A stretch of 64,000 nucleotides of DNA from Flagellimonas_A sp039592695 (lineage in GTDB: Bacteria; Bacteroidota; Bacteroidia; Flavobacteriales; Flavobacteriaceae). The stretch is from assembly GCF_039592695.1 (NCBI RefSeq), contig NZ_JBBUTK010000002.1, forward strand, positions 868,001 to 932,000. Reading direction: 5' to 3'. The stretch's first letter is position 1; each line of letters starts with the position of its first letter. The translations under genes and the position numbers were made by a program. Below the pieces are notes generated by a model. That model made no database searches. It saw only the letters and a list, made by a program, of their open reading frames with translations, and had not been told where the DNA came from. Positions 8,823 to 17,647 of this stretch are shown one piece after another.

Positions 8823-10028
8823 ATGTTGACACTGCTTAAAAATTTGAAAGGAGATAAAGCCATTTGGGGCGTAGTGGCCCTGTTGGCTCTTTTCTCATTT
8901 TTGCCCGTGTACAGCGCCAGCACGAATTTAGTGTATGTCTTGGGCAAGGGTACCACGGCAGGGCATCTGTTCAAACACGGGCTATTGTTGTTTTTGGGCT
9001 TTGCCATTATCTATGCGGTACACCGCATACCGGCACACTATTTCAAAGGGTTGTCGATTATAGCGCTTCCCATAGTGCTGTTGTTGTTGGCCTATACATT
9101 GACCGTAGAGACCAATATTGGTGGGGTGCGAGCCAATCGCTGGATTCAGATTCCGTTTATCGGAGTGAATTTTCAGACCTCGACCTTGGCTTCGGTAGTG
9201 CTAATGGTATGGATTGCGAGATACTTGAGCAAAATCAAAGATACCGCCATCACTTTTAAAGAAAGTGTATTGCCGTTGTGGTTGCCGACTGCACTGGTCA
9301 TTCTTTTGATATTGCCCGAAAATTTTTCCACTGCCACCATTCTCTCTTTTATGGTAATCGTGATGTGCTTTTTGGGAGGCTATCCCTTAAAATATTTGTT
9401 TTCCATTGTGGGGGTTGGTCTGGTGATGGCGGGCATGTTCTTGTTCGTATTGTTTAAAACCCCAGAGATATTACCGGGGCAACGGGCCATCACCTGGCGT
9501 TCACGGTTGGAAAGCTTTTGGAATCCTGATAGTGCCTCTGCAGACAGTACACATCAGCCCACACTGGCAAAGATTGCCATTGCAGAAGGCGGTATTGTGG
9601 GCAAGGGCGCAGGCAAAAGTGTGATGAAGAACATGCTCTCACAGAGCACATCAGATTTCATTTTTGCCATCATCATTGAAGAATATGGGTTGCTTGGCGG
9701 AGGGGCACTGGTGTTTTTTTACCTGTTGTTGCTCTTTCGGATTGTGGTTGTCGCCAATGCGGCTGAAAAAATATTTACAAAATTATTGATTATAGGGGTC
9801 GGTCTGCCCATCGTGTTTCAGGCCTTTATCAATATGGCGGTGGTGGTGCAGTTGTTTCCGGTGACGGGACAACCCTTGCCGCTCATCAGTATGGGGGGCA
9901 CGTCAATTTGGATGACCTGTTTGGCGATAGGCATTGTGTTGAGCGCAAGCAAAAAGAATGAAACGGATGGAGCATCGCAAGAAGTGGATGAGACCCATCC
10001 CTTAGAAGTGTTGAGTGGGCAATTATAG
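8823..10028 (+). CDS. ftsW: septal peptidoglycan polymerase FtsW
   Basis: FtsW is the SEDS-family glycosyltransferase that polymerises lipid II at the septum with FtsI. The 401-residue protein has about ten hydrophobic segments, the SEDS motif RANRWIQIPF (about residue 100), the pore-region sequence AEGGIVGKGAGKS near 258 and FPVTGQPLPLISMGGTS near 345, which is the SEDS signature with its PLPF-like proline pair. The C-terminal tail is hydrophilic and acidic. It overlaps murG by 14 bp, indicating coupled translation. Confidence 0.95.
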   Translation: MLTLLKNLKGDKAIWGVVALLALFSFLPVYSASTNLVYVLGKGTTAGHLFKHGLLLFLGFAIIYAVHRIPAHYFKGLSIIALPIVLLLLAYTLTVETNIGGVRANRWIQIPFIGVNFQTSTLASVVLMVWIARYLSKIKDTAITFKESVLPLWLPTALVILLILPENFSTATILSFMVIVMCFLGGYPLKYLFSIVGVGLVMAGMFLFVLFKTPEILPGQRAITWRSRLESFWNPDSASADSTHQPTLAKIAIAEGGIVGKGAGKSVMKNMLSQSTSDFIFAIIIEEYGLLGGGALVFFYLLLLFRIVVVANAAEKIFTKLLIIGVGLPIVFQAFINMAVVVQLFPVTGQPLPLISMGGTSIWMTCLAIGIVLSASKKNETDGASQEVDETHPLEVLSGQL

Positions 10029-11136
10029 GTTCATAATTTCTGGAGGAGGAACAGGCGGACATATTTATCCCGCCATAGCGATAGCGAACGAGTTGAAACG
10101 ACGGCATCCAGATGCAGAATTTTTGTTCGTCGGAGCAAAGGATAAAATGGAAATGGAAAAAGTACCCCAAGCGGGTTACCGAATCGAGGGACTTTGGATC
10201 AGTGGATTGCAACGGAAGCTGACAACGAAAAACTTGATGTTTCCAATAAAATTGATAAACAGTTTGTACAAAGCAAACAACATAGTAAAAGAGTTTAAAC
10301 CTGATGTGGCCATTGGCACAGGGGGGTTTGCCAGTGGGCCGCTGTTGCGAATGGCTTCAAAAAAAGGCGTACCCAGTGTGCTGCAAGAGCAAAATTCCTT
10401 TGCAGGGGTAACCAACAAATTGTTGGCCAATCGTGCCGAAAAAATCTGTGTGGCCTATGACGGCATGGAAAAATTTTTTCCAAAGGAGAAAATTGTGAAA
10501 ACGGGCAATCCCATACGGGCTGATTTGGTAGATATCAAAGAGGACAAAACGGAAAGCGCCCAATTTTTTGGGTTGAGTGCGGAAAAGAAAATCCTGTTGG
10601 TCCTCGGTGGAAGCTTGGGCGCACGCAGGGTGAACCAATTGATTGAACAAAAACTAGGATACTTTAAAGATTTAGGGATTCAAGTACTATGGCAGTGCGG
10701 TAAGCTCTACTATGAAGAGTACAAAAAACATGATTCAGAGACCATCAAAGTGAAAGCGTTCATTGCAGAAATGGCAAAAGCGTATGCGGCAGCAGATTTT
10801 ATTGTCTCCCGAGCAGGGGCGGGTTCGGTCTCGGAGCTGTGCTTGGTCGGTAAGCCCACGCTGTTCATTCCTTCGCCGAATGTGGCCGAGGACCATCAGA
10901 CCAAAAATGCGATGGCTTTGATGGAAAAAGAGGCTGCATTGATGCTCAAAGAAAGTGAGCTGGAGCATCAATTTGAACCAGTTTTTGAGGGATTGATGGT
11001 TTCTGAGGAACAGCAGAAAAAGTTGTCAAAAAACATCAAAAAACTGGCCATGCCAAAAGCCACAGAACATATTGTGGATGAGATTGAGAAACTATTGAAA
11101 ATTGATACTAAAAACAACACTTCTCCGTCATCCTGA
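10015..11136 (+). CDS. murG: lipid II synthase MurG
   Basis: MurG transfers GlcNAc from UDP-GlcNAc to lipid I on the inner face of the membrane. The N-terminal glycine loop SGGGTGGHIYPA (residues 9-20) binds the lipid-linked acceptor and the SRAGAGSVSEL motif (about 263-273) forms the UDP-GlcNAc site of this GT-B fold enzyme. The start is GTG, inside the end of ftsW. The last residues (SPSS) and stop codon are encoded by a dispersed intergenic repeat at 11127-11150, so the C-terminus has been rewritten by that repeat. Confidence 0.95.
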   Translation: MGNYRFIISGGGTGGHIYPAIAIANELKRRHPDAEFLFVGAKDKMEMEKVPQAGYRIEGLWISGLQRKLTTKNLMFPIKLINSLYKANNIVKEFKPDVAIGTGGFASGPLLRMASKKGVPSVLQEQNSFAGVTNKLLANRAEKICVAYDGMEKFFPKEKIVKTGNPIRADLVDIKEDKTESAQFFGLSAEKKILLVLGGSLGARRVNQLIEQKLGYFKDLGIQVLWQCGKLYYEEYKKHDSETIKVKAFIAEMAKAYAAADFIVSRAGAGSVSELCLVGKPTLFIPSPNVAEDHQTKNAMALMEKEAALMLKESELEHQFEPVFEGLMVSEEQQKKLSKNIKKLAMPKATEHIVDEIEKLLKIDTKNNTSPSS

Positions 11137-11150
11137 GCGCAGTCGAAGGA
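11127..11150 (+). repeat. dispersed TCCTGAGCGCAGTCGAAGGA-type repeat
   Basis: This 24-bp element overlaps the 3' end of murG and supplies its last codons and stop. Sequences of the type CATCCTGAGCG-AGTCGAAGGA are familiar as scattered intergenic repeats in Bacteroidota. Only one copy is visible here. Confidence 0.5.
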
Positions 11151-11183
11151 AATGGTAGAGAACAAAACGATTGAATTTGATAC

Positions 11184-12542
11184 TTGATTTTGAACTTGAA
11201 AAACATACATAACGTCTATTTTATTGGTATCGGTGGCATCGGCATGTCGGCCCTGGCGCGCTATTTCAAACATTTAGGGATGAATGTGGCAGGTTATGAC
11301 AAAACCCAAACTCCCCTAACCGATGAACTTGCAGGGCTTGGTATTGCTGTTCATTTTGAAGATGATGTGAACCGTATTTCGAAGGCCTTTAAAAATTCTG
11401 AAGACACATTGGTGGTATACACCCCGGCGGTACCGCAGACCCACTCTGAATACCAATATTTCGAGTCCAACGGATTTCAGCTCCTCAAACGTTCTGAAAT
11501 ATTGGGGTTGATTACCAAAGACTCTTTTTGTTTTGCGGTGGCGGGTACCCATGGCAAAACCACAACGTCCTGTATTTTGGCACATTTGCTCAATGAGGTC
11601 GACGCTCCGATGACCGCTTTCTTGGGAGGAATTTCAGAGGATTTCAATAGCAACTTCTTGCTGAAGGGCACTGACTATTCGGTGGTAGAGGCAGACGAGT
11701 ATGACCGTTCTTTTTTAAGGCTGAGCCCGAACATTGCCTGCATCACTTCTATGGATGCTGACCATCTCGATATTTATGGAAGCGGTACGGAGCTTAAAAA
11801 ATCATTTGAAGAATTTGCGGGCAAGCTCAAGCAGGGCGGGAAACTTATCGTTCGAAACGGACTTCCCATCCAAGGAATTACCTACGGTATTGAGGATGAT
11901 TCCGACTATTGTATCGAAAACATTAAGATTGAACATGGCACCTACATTGTGAATTTGAAAATCCCCTCTGAAGTTTTAGAGGGGGTCAAGTTCAACAAAC
12001 CGGGCCGCCATAATCTATTGAATGCCTTGGCAGCATTCGCCATGGCAGCTGAAGCAGGTTTTTCTACATCAGACCTTGCAGTTGCGCTGGCCACATTTAA
12101 AGGGGTTCAACGCAGATTTTCATATCAAATAAAGGGCGATGACTTTGTTTTTATTGATGATTATGCCCATCATCCCAAAGAAATTGATGCGGTGCACCAA
12201 GCGGTGAATGAAATGCATCCCGATAGTAAGGTGCTTGTTGTTTTTCAGCCCCATCTCTTTTCAAGAACTAAGGATTTTGGCGATGAGTTTGCAAAAAGCT
12301 TGTCCAAGTTCGACGAGGTGTTGTTGCTGGAAATCTACCCTGCACGTGAAGAAGCCATTGCGGGGATCACCGCTTCGTGGTTGCTGCAAAAGATTGAAAA
12401 TCCAAATAAAAAATTAATCCAAAAGAAAAATTTGGTACAAGAAATACAGAGTGCCAAAACCGATATTTTGATAACGATGGGCGCGGGCGACATTGGTCTT
12501 GAGGTGCCCAAAATAAAAAAAGCATTGGCCTATGCGAGTTAA
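11184..12542 (+). CDS. murC: UDP-MurNAc:L-alanine ligase MurC
   Basis: MurC adds L-alanine to UDP-MurNAc, the first step of stem-peptide synthesis. The UDP-binding loop GIGGIGMSALARYF (about residues 15-28) and the P-loop GTHGKTT (121-127) are intact, as is the Mur-ligase motif DDYAHHPKEI near 330. No ATG is available at the N-terminus. TTG codons at 11184, 11190 and 11196 are in frame; the TTG at 11190, giving MNLKNIHN, best matches the usual start of the family. It overlaps ftsQ by 11 bp. No ddl or murB follows, as is usual in Bacteroidota. Confidence 0.93.
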   Translation: MILNLKNIHNVYFIGIGGIGMSALARYFKHLGMNVAGYDKTQTPLTDELAGLGIAVHFEDDVNRISKAFKNSEDTLVVYTPAVPQTHSEYQYFESNGFQLLKRSEILGLITKDSFCFAVAGTHGKTTTSCILAHLLNEVDAPMTAFLGGISEDFNSNFLLKGTDYSVVEADEYDRSFLRLSPNIACITSMDADHLDIYGSGTELKKSFEEFAGKLKQGGKLIVRNGLPIQGITYGIEDDSDYCIENIKIEHGTYIVNLKIPSEVLEGVKFNKPGRHNLLNALAAFAMAAEAGFSTSDLAVALATFKGVQRRFSYQIKGDDFVFIDDYAHHPKEIDAVHQAVNEMHPDSKVLVVFQPHLFSRTKDFGDEFAKSLSKFDEVLLLEIYPAREEAIAGITASWLLQKIENPNKKLIQKKNLVQEIQSAKTDILITMGAGDIGLEVPKIKKALAYAS

Positions 12543-13251
12543 AATGAAGTATATCAAATTTTCAGCTTTGCTTATGGCAATCGTCAGCCTTTATGGCTTC
12601 GCAGATTATCGAAGCAAGCAGAAAAACATCAATAACATTTCCATTAAATTTTTGGGAGACAGTGATTTATATCTTACCGAAGACTCGGTTAATAAATTGT
12701 TAATACAAAATCACGGCAGCGTAAAAAATAGGGCAAAAGAACAAGTAGTTTTGAATACCATAGAGACGATAATCGAATCGAATCCTATGGTAAAAAATGC
12801 CCAAGTCTACCTCACCGTTGATGGTGAGTTGATTTCTAAAATCGTTCAGCGAAAACCTATTGCAAGAGTAGCAGGTGTCACTAAATTTTATTTGGATGAT
12901 ACGGGCGAACGTATGCCATTGTCAAGGCACCATTCAGCACGTGTGCCTATTATCACGGGCAAGATTACGGGTAAGAGCCTTGAAGATGCCTACATCATTT
13001 TGGAATATATCAATAGGGATGATTTTTTGAGAAAAAATGTAATCGGCATTCACATTGAGGATGAAGATAAATACCAATTGAAATTTCGATTGGAAAATTT
13101 TGTGGTGAATTTGGGAGGCGTTGACAACCTTGATGAGAAGTTCAAGAATTTTAGGGCCTTTTATGTGAAGGCCAATAAAGACAACACACTCGAAAAATAC
13201 GCAGTAGTGAGCTTAGAGTTTGATAATCAGGTAGTTTGCACTAAAATATAG
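12532..13251 (+). CDS. ftsQ: cell division protein FtsQ
   Basis: FtsQ is a bitopic inner-membrane scaffold that links early (FtsA/Z) and late (FtsWI) division proteins. The 239-residue product has a short cytoplasmic end, one membrane helix (about residues 8-24) and a periplasmic POTRA/FtsQ-like region; the QRKPIARV segment (about residue 105) is a recognisable FtsQ feature. Overall conservation is low and position between murC and ftsA decides the call. A second ATG at 12544, just after the murC stop, is an alternative start four residues in. Confidence 0.88.
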   Translation: MRVKMKYIKFSALLMAIVSLYGFADYRSKQKNINNISIKFLGDSDLYLTEDSVNKLLIQNHGSVKNRAKEQVVLNTIETIIESNPMVKNAQVYLTVDGELISKIVQRKPIARVAGVTKFYLDDTGERMPLSRHHSARVPIITGKITGKSLEDAYIILEYINRDDFLRKNVIGIHIEDEDKYQLKFRLENFVVNLGGVDNLDEKFKNFRAFYVKANKDNTLEKYAVVSLEFDNQVVCTKI

Positions 13252-13254
13252 CAC

Positions 13255-14583
13255 ATGAAACAGGGCAATTATTCAGTAGGATTAGACATTGGTACCACCA
13301 AAATCGTCGCCATTATTGGAAGGGAGAACGAATATGGCAAGATTGAAATCTTGGGTACGGGCCGTTCAAAAAGTCTTGGGGTACACCGTGGTGTGGTGAA
13401 CAACATCACCCAGACAATTTCTTCCATTCAGCAGGCCGTAGAGCAGGCAGAAGTTGATGCGGGTTTAAAAATTGGCTCGGTGGTCGTGGGCATCGCTGGC
13501 CAACATATTAGAAGTCTACACCACAGTGATTACATCACAAGACCTGATTCTGAAGAAGTCATCAATGAAGACGACCTTGACAAACTCTGCAACCAGGTCT
13601 ACAAATTGGTGATGCTTCCCGGTGAAGAAATCATTCATGTATTGCCGCAAGAATATAAAGTGGATGGGCAATCAGAAATCAAGCAGCCCATTGGCATGTA
13701 TGGCGGGCGGTTGGAAGCCAATTTCCATGTCGTGGTCGGACAGGTTTCCTCCATCAAAAATATTGGCCGGTGCATCAAAAGTGCCGGACTTGACTTGGGC
13801 AACATTACGTTAGAGCCATTGGCGTCCGCAGAGGCGGTTTTGAGCCAAGAAGAAAAAGAAGCTGGTGTAGCTTTGATTGACATAGGGGGCGGTACCACCG
13901 ATTTGGCCATTTTCAAGGATGGGATTATCCGCCATACGGCCGTCATTCCTTTTGGTGGTAATGTCATAACCGAAGATATTAAGGAAGGGTGCTCCATCAT
14001 AGAAAAACAGGCCGAACTCTTGAAAATCAAATTTGGTTCCGCTTGGCCAGGTGAAAACAAGGACAACGAGATTGTATCCATCCCCGGATTGCGTGGAAGG
14101 GAGCCGAAAGAAATCACTTTGAAGAACCTTTCAAAGATCATTCATGCCCGGGTGGTCGAAATCATCGAACAGGTCTATGTCGAAATCAAGAACTACGGCC
14201 ACGAAGACCAAAAGAAGAAGCTCATTGCAGGTATTGTATTGACTGGGGGCGGTAGCCAGTTGAAACACCTTAAGCAATTGGTTGAGTACATCACGGGCAT
14301 GGACACCCGTATCGGATACCCGAATGAACATTTGGCGGGCGATTCAGATGAAGAAATTGCGAGTCCGTTGTATGCCACAGCTGTTGGTCTGTTGATGAAT
14401 GCTTTAGAAAATGAGAATAAGATCAATGAAATAGGCCAAGAAGCAATTGAAAACGAAGAGATTTTGGTGGGGGAAGAAGCCAGTATGGGCGAAGCCCAGT
14501 CGAGAGTTGTACAAAAAGAACGAAAATCAATATTCGATAAATGGTCTGAGAAGTTGAAAGACTTTTTAGACAACGCAGAATAA
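13255..14583 (+). CDS. ftsA: cell division protein FtsA
   Basis: FtsA is the actin-like ATPase that anchors FtsZ filaments to the membrane. The 442-residue protein has the phosphate-1 loop GLDIGTTK (residues 9-16), phosphate-2 motif DIGGGTTD near 206 and adenosine motif LTGGGSQL near 325. The SHS2/1C domain lies between about residues 85 and 165. The C-terminal end (KWSEKLKDFLDN) can form the amphipathic membrane-targeting helix expected of FtsA. It begins 3 bp after ftsQ and is followed after 38 bp by ftsZ. Confidence 0.96.
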   Translation: MKQGNYSVGLDIGTTKIVAIIGRENEYGKIEILGTGRSKSLGVHRGVVNNITQTISSIQQAVEQAEVDAGLKIGSVVVGIAGQHIRSLHHSDYITRPDSEEVINEDDLDKLCNQVYKLVMLPGEEIIHVLPQEYKVDGQSEIKQPIGMYGGRLEANFHVVVGQVSSIKNIGRCIKSAGLDLGNITLEPLASAEAVLSQEEKEAGVALIDIGGGTTDLAIFKDGIIRHTAVIPFGGNVITEDIKEGCSIIEKQAELLKIKFGSAWPGENKDNEIVSIPGLRGREPKEITLKNLSKIIHARVVEIIEQVYVEIKNYGHEDQKKKLIAGIVLTGGGSQLKHLKQLVEYITGMDTRIGYPNEHLAGDSDEEIASPLYATAVGLLMNALENENKINEIGQEAIENEEILVGEEASMGEAQSRVVQKERKSIFDKWSEKLKDFLDNAE

Positions 14584-14621
14584 TAGTAAAAATATAATTT
14601 ATAACCCGTAAGAAAACAATC

Positions 14622-16583
14622 ATGAGTAAGAGCAACGAATTTGACAACATCGCTTTTGACCTGCCAAAGAACAAGAGCAACGTGATAAAAGTCATTGGCG
14701 TCGGCGGCGGTGGAAGCAATGCCATCAACCACATGTTTCAAGCAGGCATCAACGGCGTTGATTTTGTGATTTGCAATACTGATGCACAGGCATTACAGAA
14801 CAGTTCAGTGCCCAACAAGATCCAGTTGGGTGTTTCATTGACCGAAGGTTTGGGAGCGGGGGCCAATCCTGAAGTGGGTGAACAAGCTGCTATGGAGAGC
14901 ATGGAAGAAATCAAGACCATGTTCGAGAACAACACCAAAATGGTATTTATCACTGCTGGCATGGGTGGGGGTACGGGTACGGGCGCCGCCCCAATCATTG
15001 CCAAGTTGGCCCGTGAAATGGACATTCTTACCGTGGGTATCGTAACGATTCCTTTTCAGTTTGAAGGTGCCATGCGGAACAAACAAGCACAATTAGGCAT
15101 TGAAAAATTAAGGAACAATGTCGATTCGCTTATCGTCATAAACAACAACAAGCTGCGCGAGGTGTATGGCAACCTTGGGTTTAAGGCTGGCTTTTCAAAG
15201 GCCGATGAAGTGCTGTCAACCGCTGCTCGCGGCATTGCCGAGGTAATTACCCATCACTATACGCAAAATATCGACCTGCGTGATGCCAAGACAGTTTTGT
15301 CCGATAGTGGTACTGCCATTATGGGCTCTGCGATGGCTACGGGATCAAACAGGGCCAATGAGGCCATTACAAAGGCTTTAGATTCTCCCTTGCTGAACGA
15401 CAACAAGATTACAGGTGCCAAGAACGTTCTGTTGTTGATTGTTTCTGGATCACAAGAAATCACCATTGATGAAATCGGCGAGATCAACGACCATATTCAA
15501 ATTGAGGCCGGTCACGGGGCCAATATCATCATGGGTGTTGGCGAAGATGAAGATTTGGGTGAGGCCATTGCCGTTACGGTAATTGCAACTGGCTTTAATG
15601 TAGACCAACAAAATGATATTGTCAATACCGAGACCAAGAAAATCATCCACACGCTTGAAGATGATCAAAGGGCTGAACAAGAACTATCAACCGATGGTTC
15701 ATCAGCTGCACCAGTCGATGAACCGGTCATTAAGCATACGTTATCGGAAGATGAAGATGAAGATGAGCCTGAGGCCACCCACGAAACAATCCAAGAAGTA
15801 CGAGAGCCTGAAAGTGATTTGATTCCCACTACCTCTTATATAAGAAATTTTAATGTGTTTTATGAAGAAGTAGTTGCTGAGAATGTTGAAGATGATTTTA
15901 TCATTATTGAAGCCAAGAACATCATTAATGATATAGAAGTCATTGACCCCGAAGTAGTTGCACCTGAAGCTGTTGAGGAAGACCAATTTGCATTGGCATT
16001 TGACATGCCTCTAAGCCAAGAAAATGCTGAGGAGGAAGAAAAAGAGCATACCATTACGTTTGATTTGGATGCAGAAGTGAAGAATGTGAACGTCAATGAG
16101 TACATTGAAGTAAACCCGGTATTGGATTATCAAAAAGAGGGAGAGACCCGTTACAACCTTCAAGAGTATATGGAACTGGAGACCAAGCTGACCGGAGCAA
16201 CCTCATTGGCCGAAACCCACGAGCCCAAGTTAAAAGACGATGAGCTGGTCTTTGAAAAAAAGGTTGTGGAAACAAAGGCCTCTACAGGCGGTGAACAAAA
16301 TGCTTCTGGGCATGTAGATCCCATGAACAGTTCTATTGAAGATTTGTTGAAAGAAAGGGCAGATGAAAGACGAAAAAAGTTGAAAAACTTCAATTATAAG
16401 TTCAAGAATGGCAGTAACAGTATTGATGACCTTGAAAAACAGCCTGCCTACAAAAGGAGGGAGGTAGATTTGAACGACCCACCAAAAGAGCAAAAAGTAT
16501 CTAGAACTACCTTGGGAGAAGATAGCAATGACGAGATGCAATTGCGCTCGAACAATTCATTTTTACATGATAATGTTGATTAG
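14622..16583 (+). CDS. ftsZ: cell division GTPase FtsZ with long acidic linker
   Basis: FtsZ polymerises into the Z-ring. The GTPase domain occupies about residues 20-335, with GVGGGGSNA (27-35), the tubulin signature GGGTGTG (115-121) and the T7 loop region near 215 (VLSDSGTAIMG). At 653 residues it is about 270 longer than E. coli FtsZ. The extra length is a linker (about 345-635) very rich in Glu and Asp. A short conserved tail (MQLRSNNSFLHDNVD, the last 15 residues) is the likely FtsA-binding peptide. It is the last gene of the cluster and a terminator follows at 16621. Confidence 0.96.
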   Translation: MSKSNEFDNIAFDLPKNKSNVIKVIGVGGGGSNAINHMFQAGINGVDFVICNTDAQALQNSSVPNKIQLGVSLTEGLGAGANPEVGEQAAMESMEEIKTMFENNTKMVFITAGMGGGTGTGAAPIIAKLAREMDILTVGIVTIPFQFEGAMRNKQAQLGIEKLRNNVDSLIVINNNKLREVYGNLGFKAGFSKADEVLSTAARGIAEVITHHYTQNIDLRDAKTVLSDSGTAIMGSAMATGSNRANEAITKALDSPLLNDNKITGAKNVLLLIVSGSQEITIDEIGEINDHIQIEAGHGANIIMGVGEDEDLGEAIAVTVIATGFNVDQQNDIVNTETKKIIHTLEDDQRAEQELSTDGSSAAPVDEPVIKHTLSEDEDEDEPEATHETIQEVREPESDLIPTTSYIRNFNVFYEEVVAENVEDDFIIIEAKNIINDIEVIDPEVVAPEAVEEDQFALAFDMPLSQENAEEEEKEHTITFDLDAEVKNVNVNEYIEVNPVLDYQKEGETRYNLQEYMELETKLTGATSLAETHEPKLKDDELVFEKKVVETKASTGGEQNASGHVDPMNSSIEDLLKERADERRKKLKNFNYKFKNGSNSIDDLEKQPAYKRREVDLNDPPKEQKVSRTTLGEDSNDEMQLRSNNSFLHDNVD

Positions 16584-16620
16584 TAGTGTTTAGTTTGTTT
16601 CCATTTTAAATGGATGTTTA

Positions 16621-16656
16621 GACCCGGAAGTCCGACAGACTTTCGGGTTTATTTTT
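16621..16656 (+). terminator. rho-independent terminator after ftsZ
   Basis: An 11-bp stem (ACCCGGAAGTC pairing with GACTTTCGGGT, one G-U pair) with a short loop is followed by a T-rich run. It marks the end of the dcw transcript. Confidence 0.85.
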
Positions 16657-16794
16657 AGTAAGAGACTGTTTTGAAATTTGATGATCGAACAACCTTGGCA
16701 CTTTGTAGGGGTCGCTATTTTGTATATAAAATTTATAAATTGATTTGCGGTACTTAATTACGACTTTCAATCAGCTTTCATAAAAATTCTTTAT

Positions 16795-16802
16795 TATCTT
16801 CG
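16795..16802 (+). promoter_or_regulatory. -7 element of yqeY promoter
   Basis: TATCTTCG, one mismatch from TAnnTTTG, lies 21 bp before the yqeY ATG and after the ftsZ terminator, where a new promoter is needed. Confidence 0.4.
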
Positions 16803-16823
16803 CAGCCCTAAATAACAGGTAAA

Positions 16824-17276
16824 ATGGCTTTGCAAGAAAAGGTGATGAATGACATGAAAGTGGCAATGAAAGCCAAAGATACGGTAGCCTTAGAATCGTT
16901 GCGTGCCATCAAATCTGCCATATTGCTTGCCAAGACCGATAAAGGTGCAGGTGCAGAACTGACCGAAGAAGAAGAAATCAAGTTGGTACAGAAATTGGTC
17001 AAGCAGCGTAAAGACAGCGCCGCTGTGTATCAAGAGCAGGGCAGAAATGATTTAGCAGAGCCTGAATTGGCGCAAGTTGCTGTGATAGAACGATTTTTGC
17101 CTGAGCAGCTTACCGAGGAAGAAATTGAAAAGGTTGTGGTGCAGACCATTGATTCCATAGGAGCATCAGGCATGCAAGATATGGGTAAGGTCATGGGGAT
17201 GGTATCCAAAGAATTGGCTGGGCAAGCTGATGGGAAGACGATTTCGACTATCGTGAAGGCTAAGCTTTCGAAGTAA
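16824..17276 (+). CDS. GatB/YqeY domain protein
   Basis: This is a 150-residue stand-alone YqeY protein, made of the two helical domains that in GatB contact tRNA. The family is common and often near rpsU/dnaG or tRNA genes, but its job is not settled; a link with tRNA-dependent amidation has been suggested from the GatB homology. Visible family features are LRAIKSAIL near residue 27 and the conserved end GMVSKELAGQADGKTIS (about 127-143). It sits alone between the ftsZ terminator and tRNA-Arg. It is cytoplasmic, with no signal peptide. Confidence 0.92.
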   Translation: MALQEKVMNDMKVAMKAKDTVALESLRAIKSAILLAKTDKGAGAELTEEEEIKLVQKLVKQRKDSAAVYQEQGRNDLAEPELAQVAVIERFLPEQLTEEEIEKVVVQTIDSIGASGMQDMGKVMGMVSKELAGQADGKTISTIVKAKLSK

Positions 17277-17323
17277 AAATTAGAAAAAATTAAAAAGATT
17301 CCGTCGCTTTGTGCTCGGAATTT

Positions 17324-17397
17324 GGCCACGTAGCTCAGCTGAATAGAGCACTGGATTTCGGCTCCAGCGGTCGGGGGTTTGAATCCCTCCGTGGTCA
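17324..17397 (+). tRNA. tRNA-Arg (anticodon TCG)
   Basis: A 74-nt cloverleaf: acceptor GGCCACG pairs with CGTGGTC (one G-U), D arm GCTC..GAGC, anticodon stem CTGGA/TCCAG with loop TTTCGGC (anticodon TCG, reading CGA and wobble CGN codons), variable loop, T arm GGGGG-TTTGAAT-CCCTC and discriminator A. CCA is not encoded, as is usual in Bacteroidota. Confidence 0.95.
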
Positions 17398-17425
17398 CGA
17401 ATAAATCAACAAAAAGTTGAAAACG

Positions 17426-17460
17426 AAGCAAGCTAGAAAACATAGCTTGCTTTTGTTTTA
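17426..17460 (+). terminator. terminator after tRNA-Arg
   Basis: A perfect 10-bp stem, AAGCAAGCTA with TAGCTTGCTT around a 7-nt loop, is followed by TTGTTTT. Confidence 0.8.
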
Positions 17461-17647
17461 TAGTAGGTGAGTTTTCTTTTGTTGATTTTCAAGGTGGAGC
17501 TTTGAGGGAAGGGCGGAGCCAATCCTTCAAGAAAACATTTTCAACTTTGAATTTGCAAGCGGGCTTTTTGGTTTTCAAAGCAGCCTTCCGCATTTAGTGG
17601 AGGACTTTAAAGGAGGGGAAGGGCCAATCCTCACAGATAAAAGTAGA
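17461..17647. other. gene-free stretch with imperfect direct repeat
   Basis: No gene is seen between the tRNA terminator and the convergent ypdA. Two similar purine-rich segments (about 17494-17528 and 17597-17632, each ending in a CCAATCCT word after a GGGAAGGG-like run) form an imperfect direct repeat. No copy of the tRNA 3' end is visible, so there is no evidence for an integration site. Confidence 0.4.

Noticed and set aside
11184..11200. Frameshifted start of murC
   Set aside because: The frame is intact from the TTG codons and begins with the normal NLKNIHN sequence; an alternative start codon explains it.
17324..17647. Integrated element at tRNA-Arg
   Set aside because: No integrase, and no second copy of the tRNA 3' end within the window.
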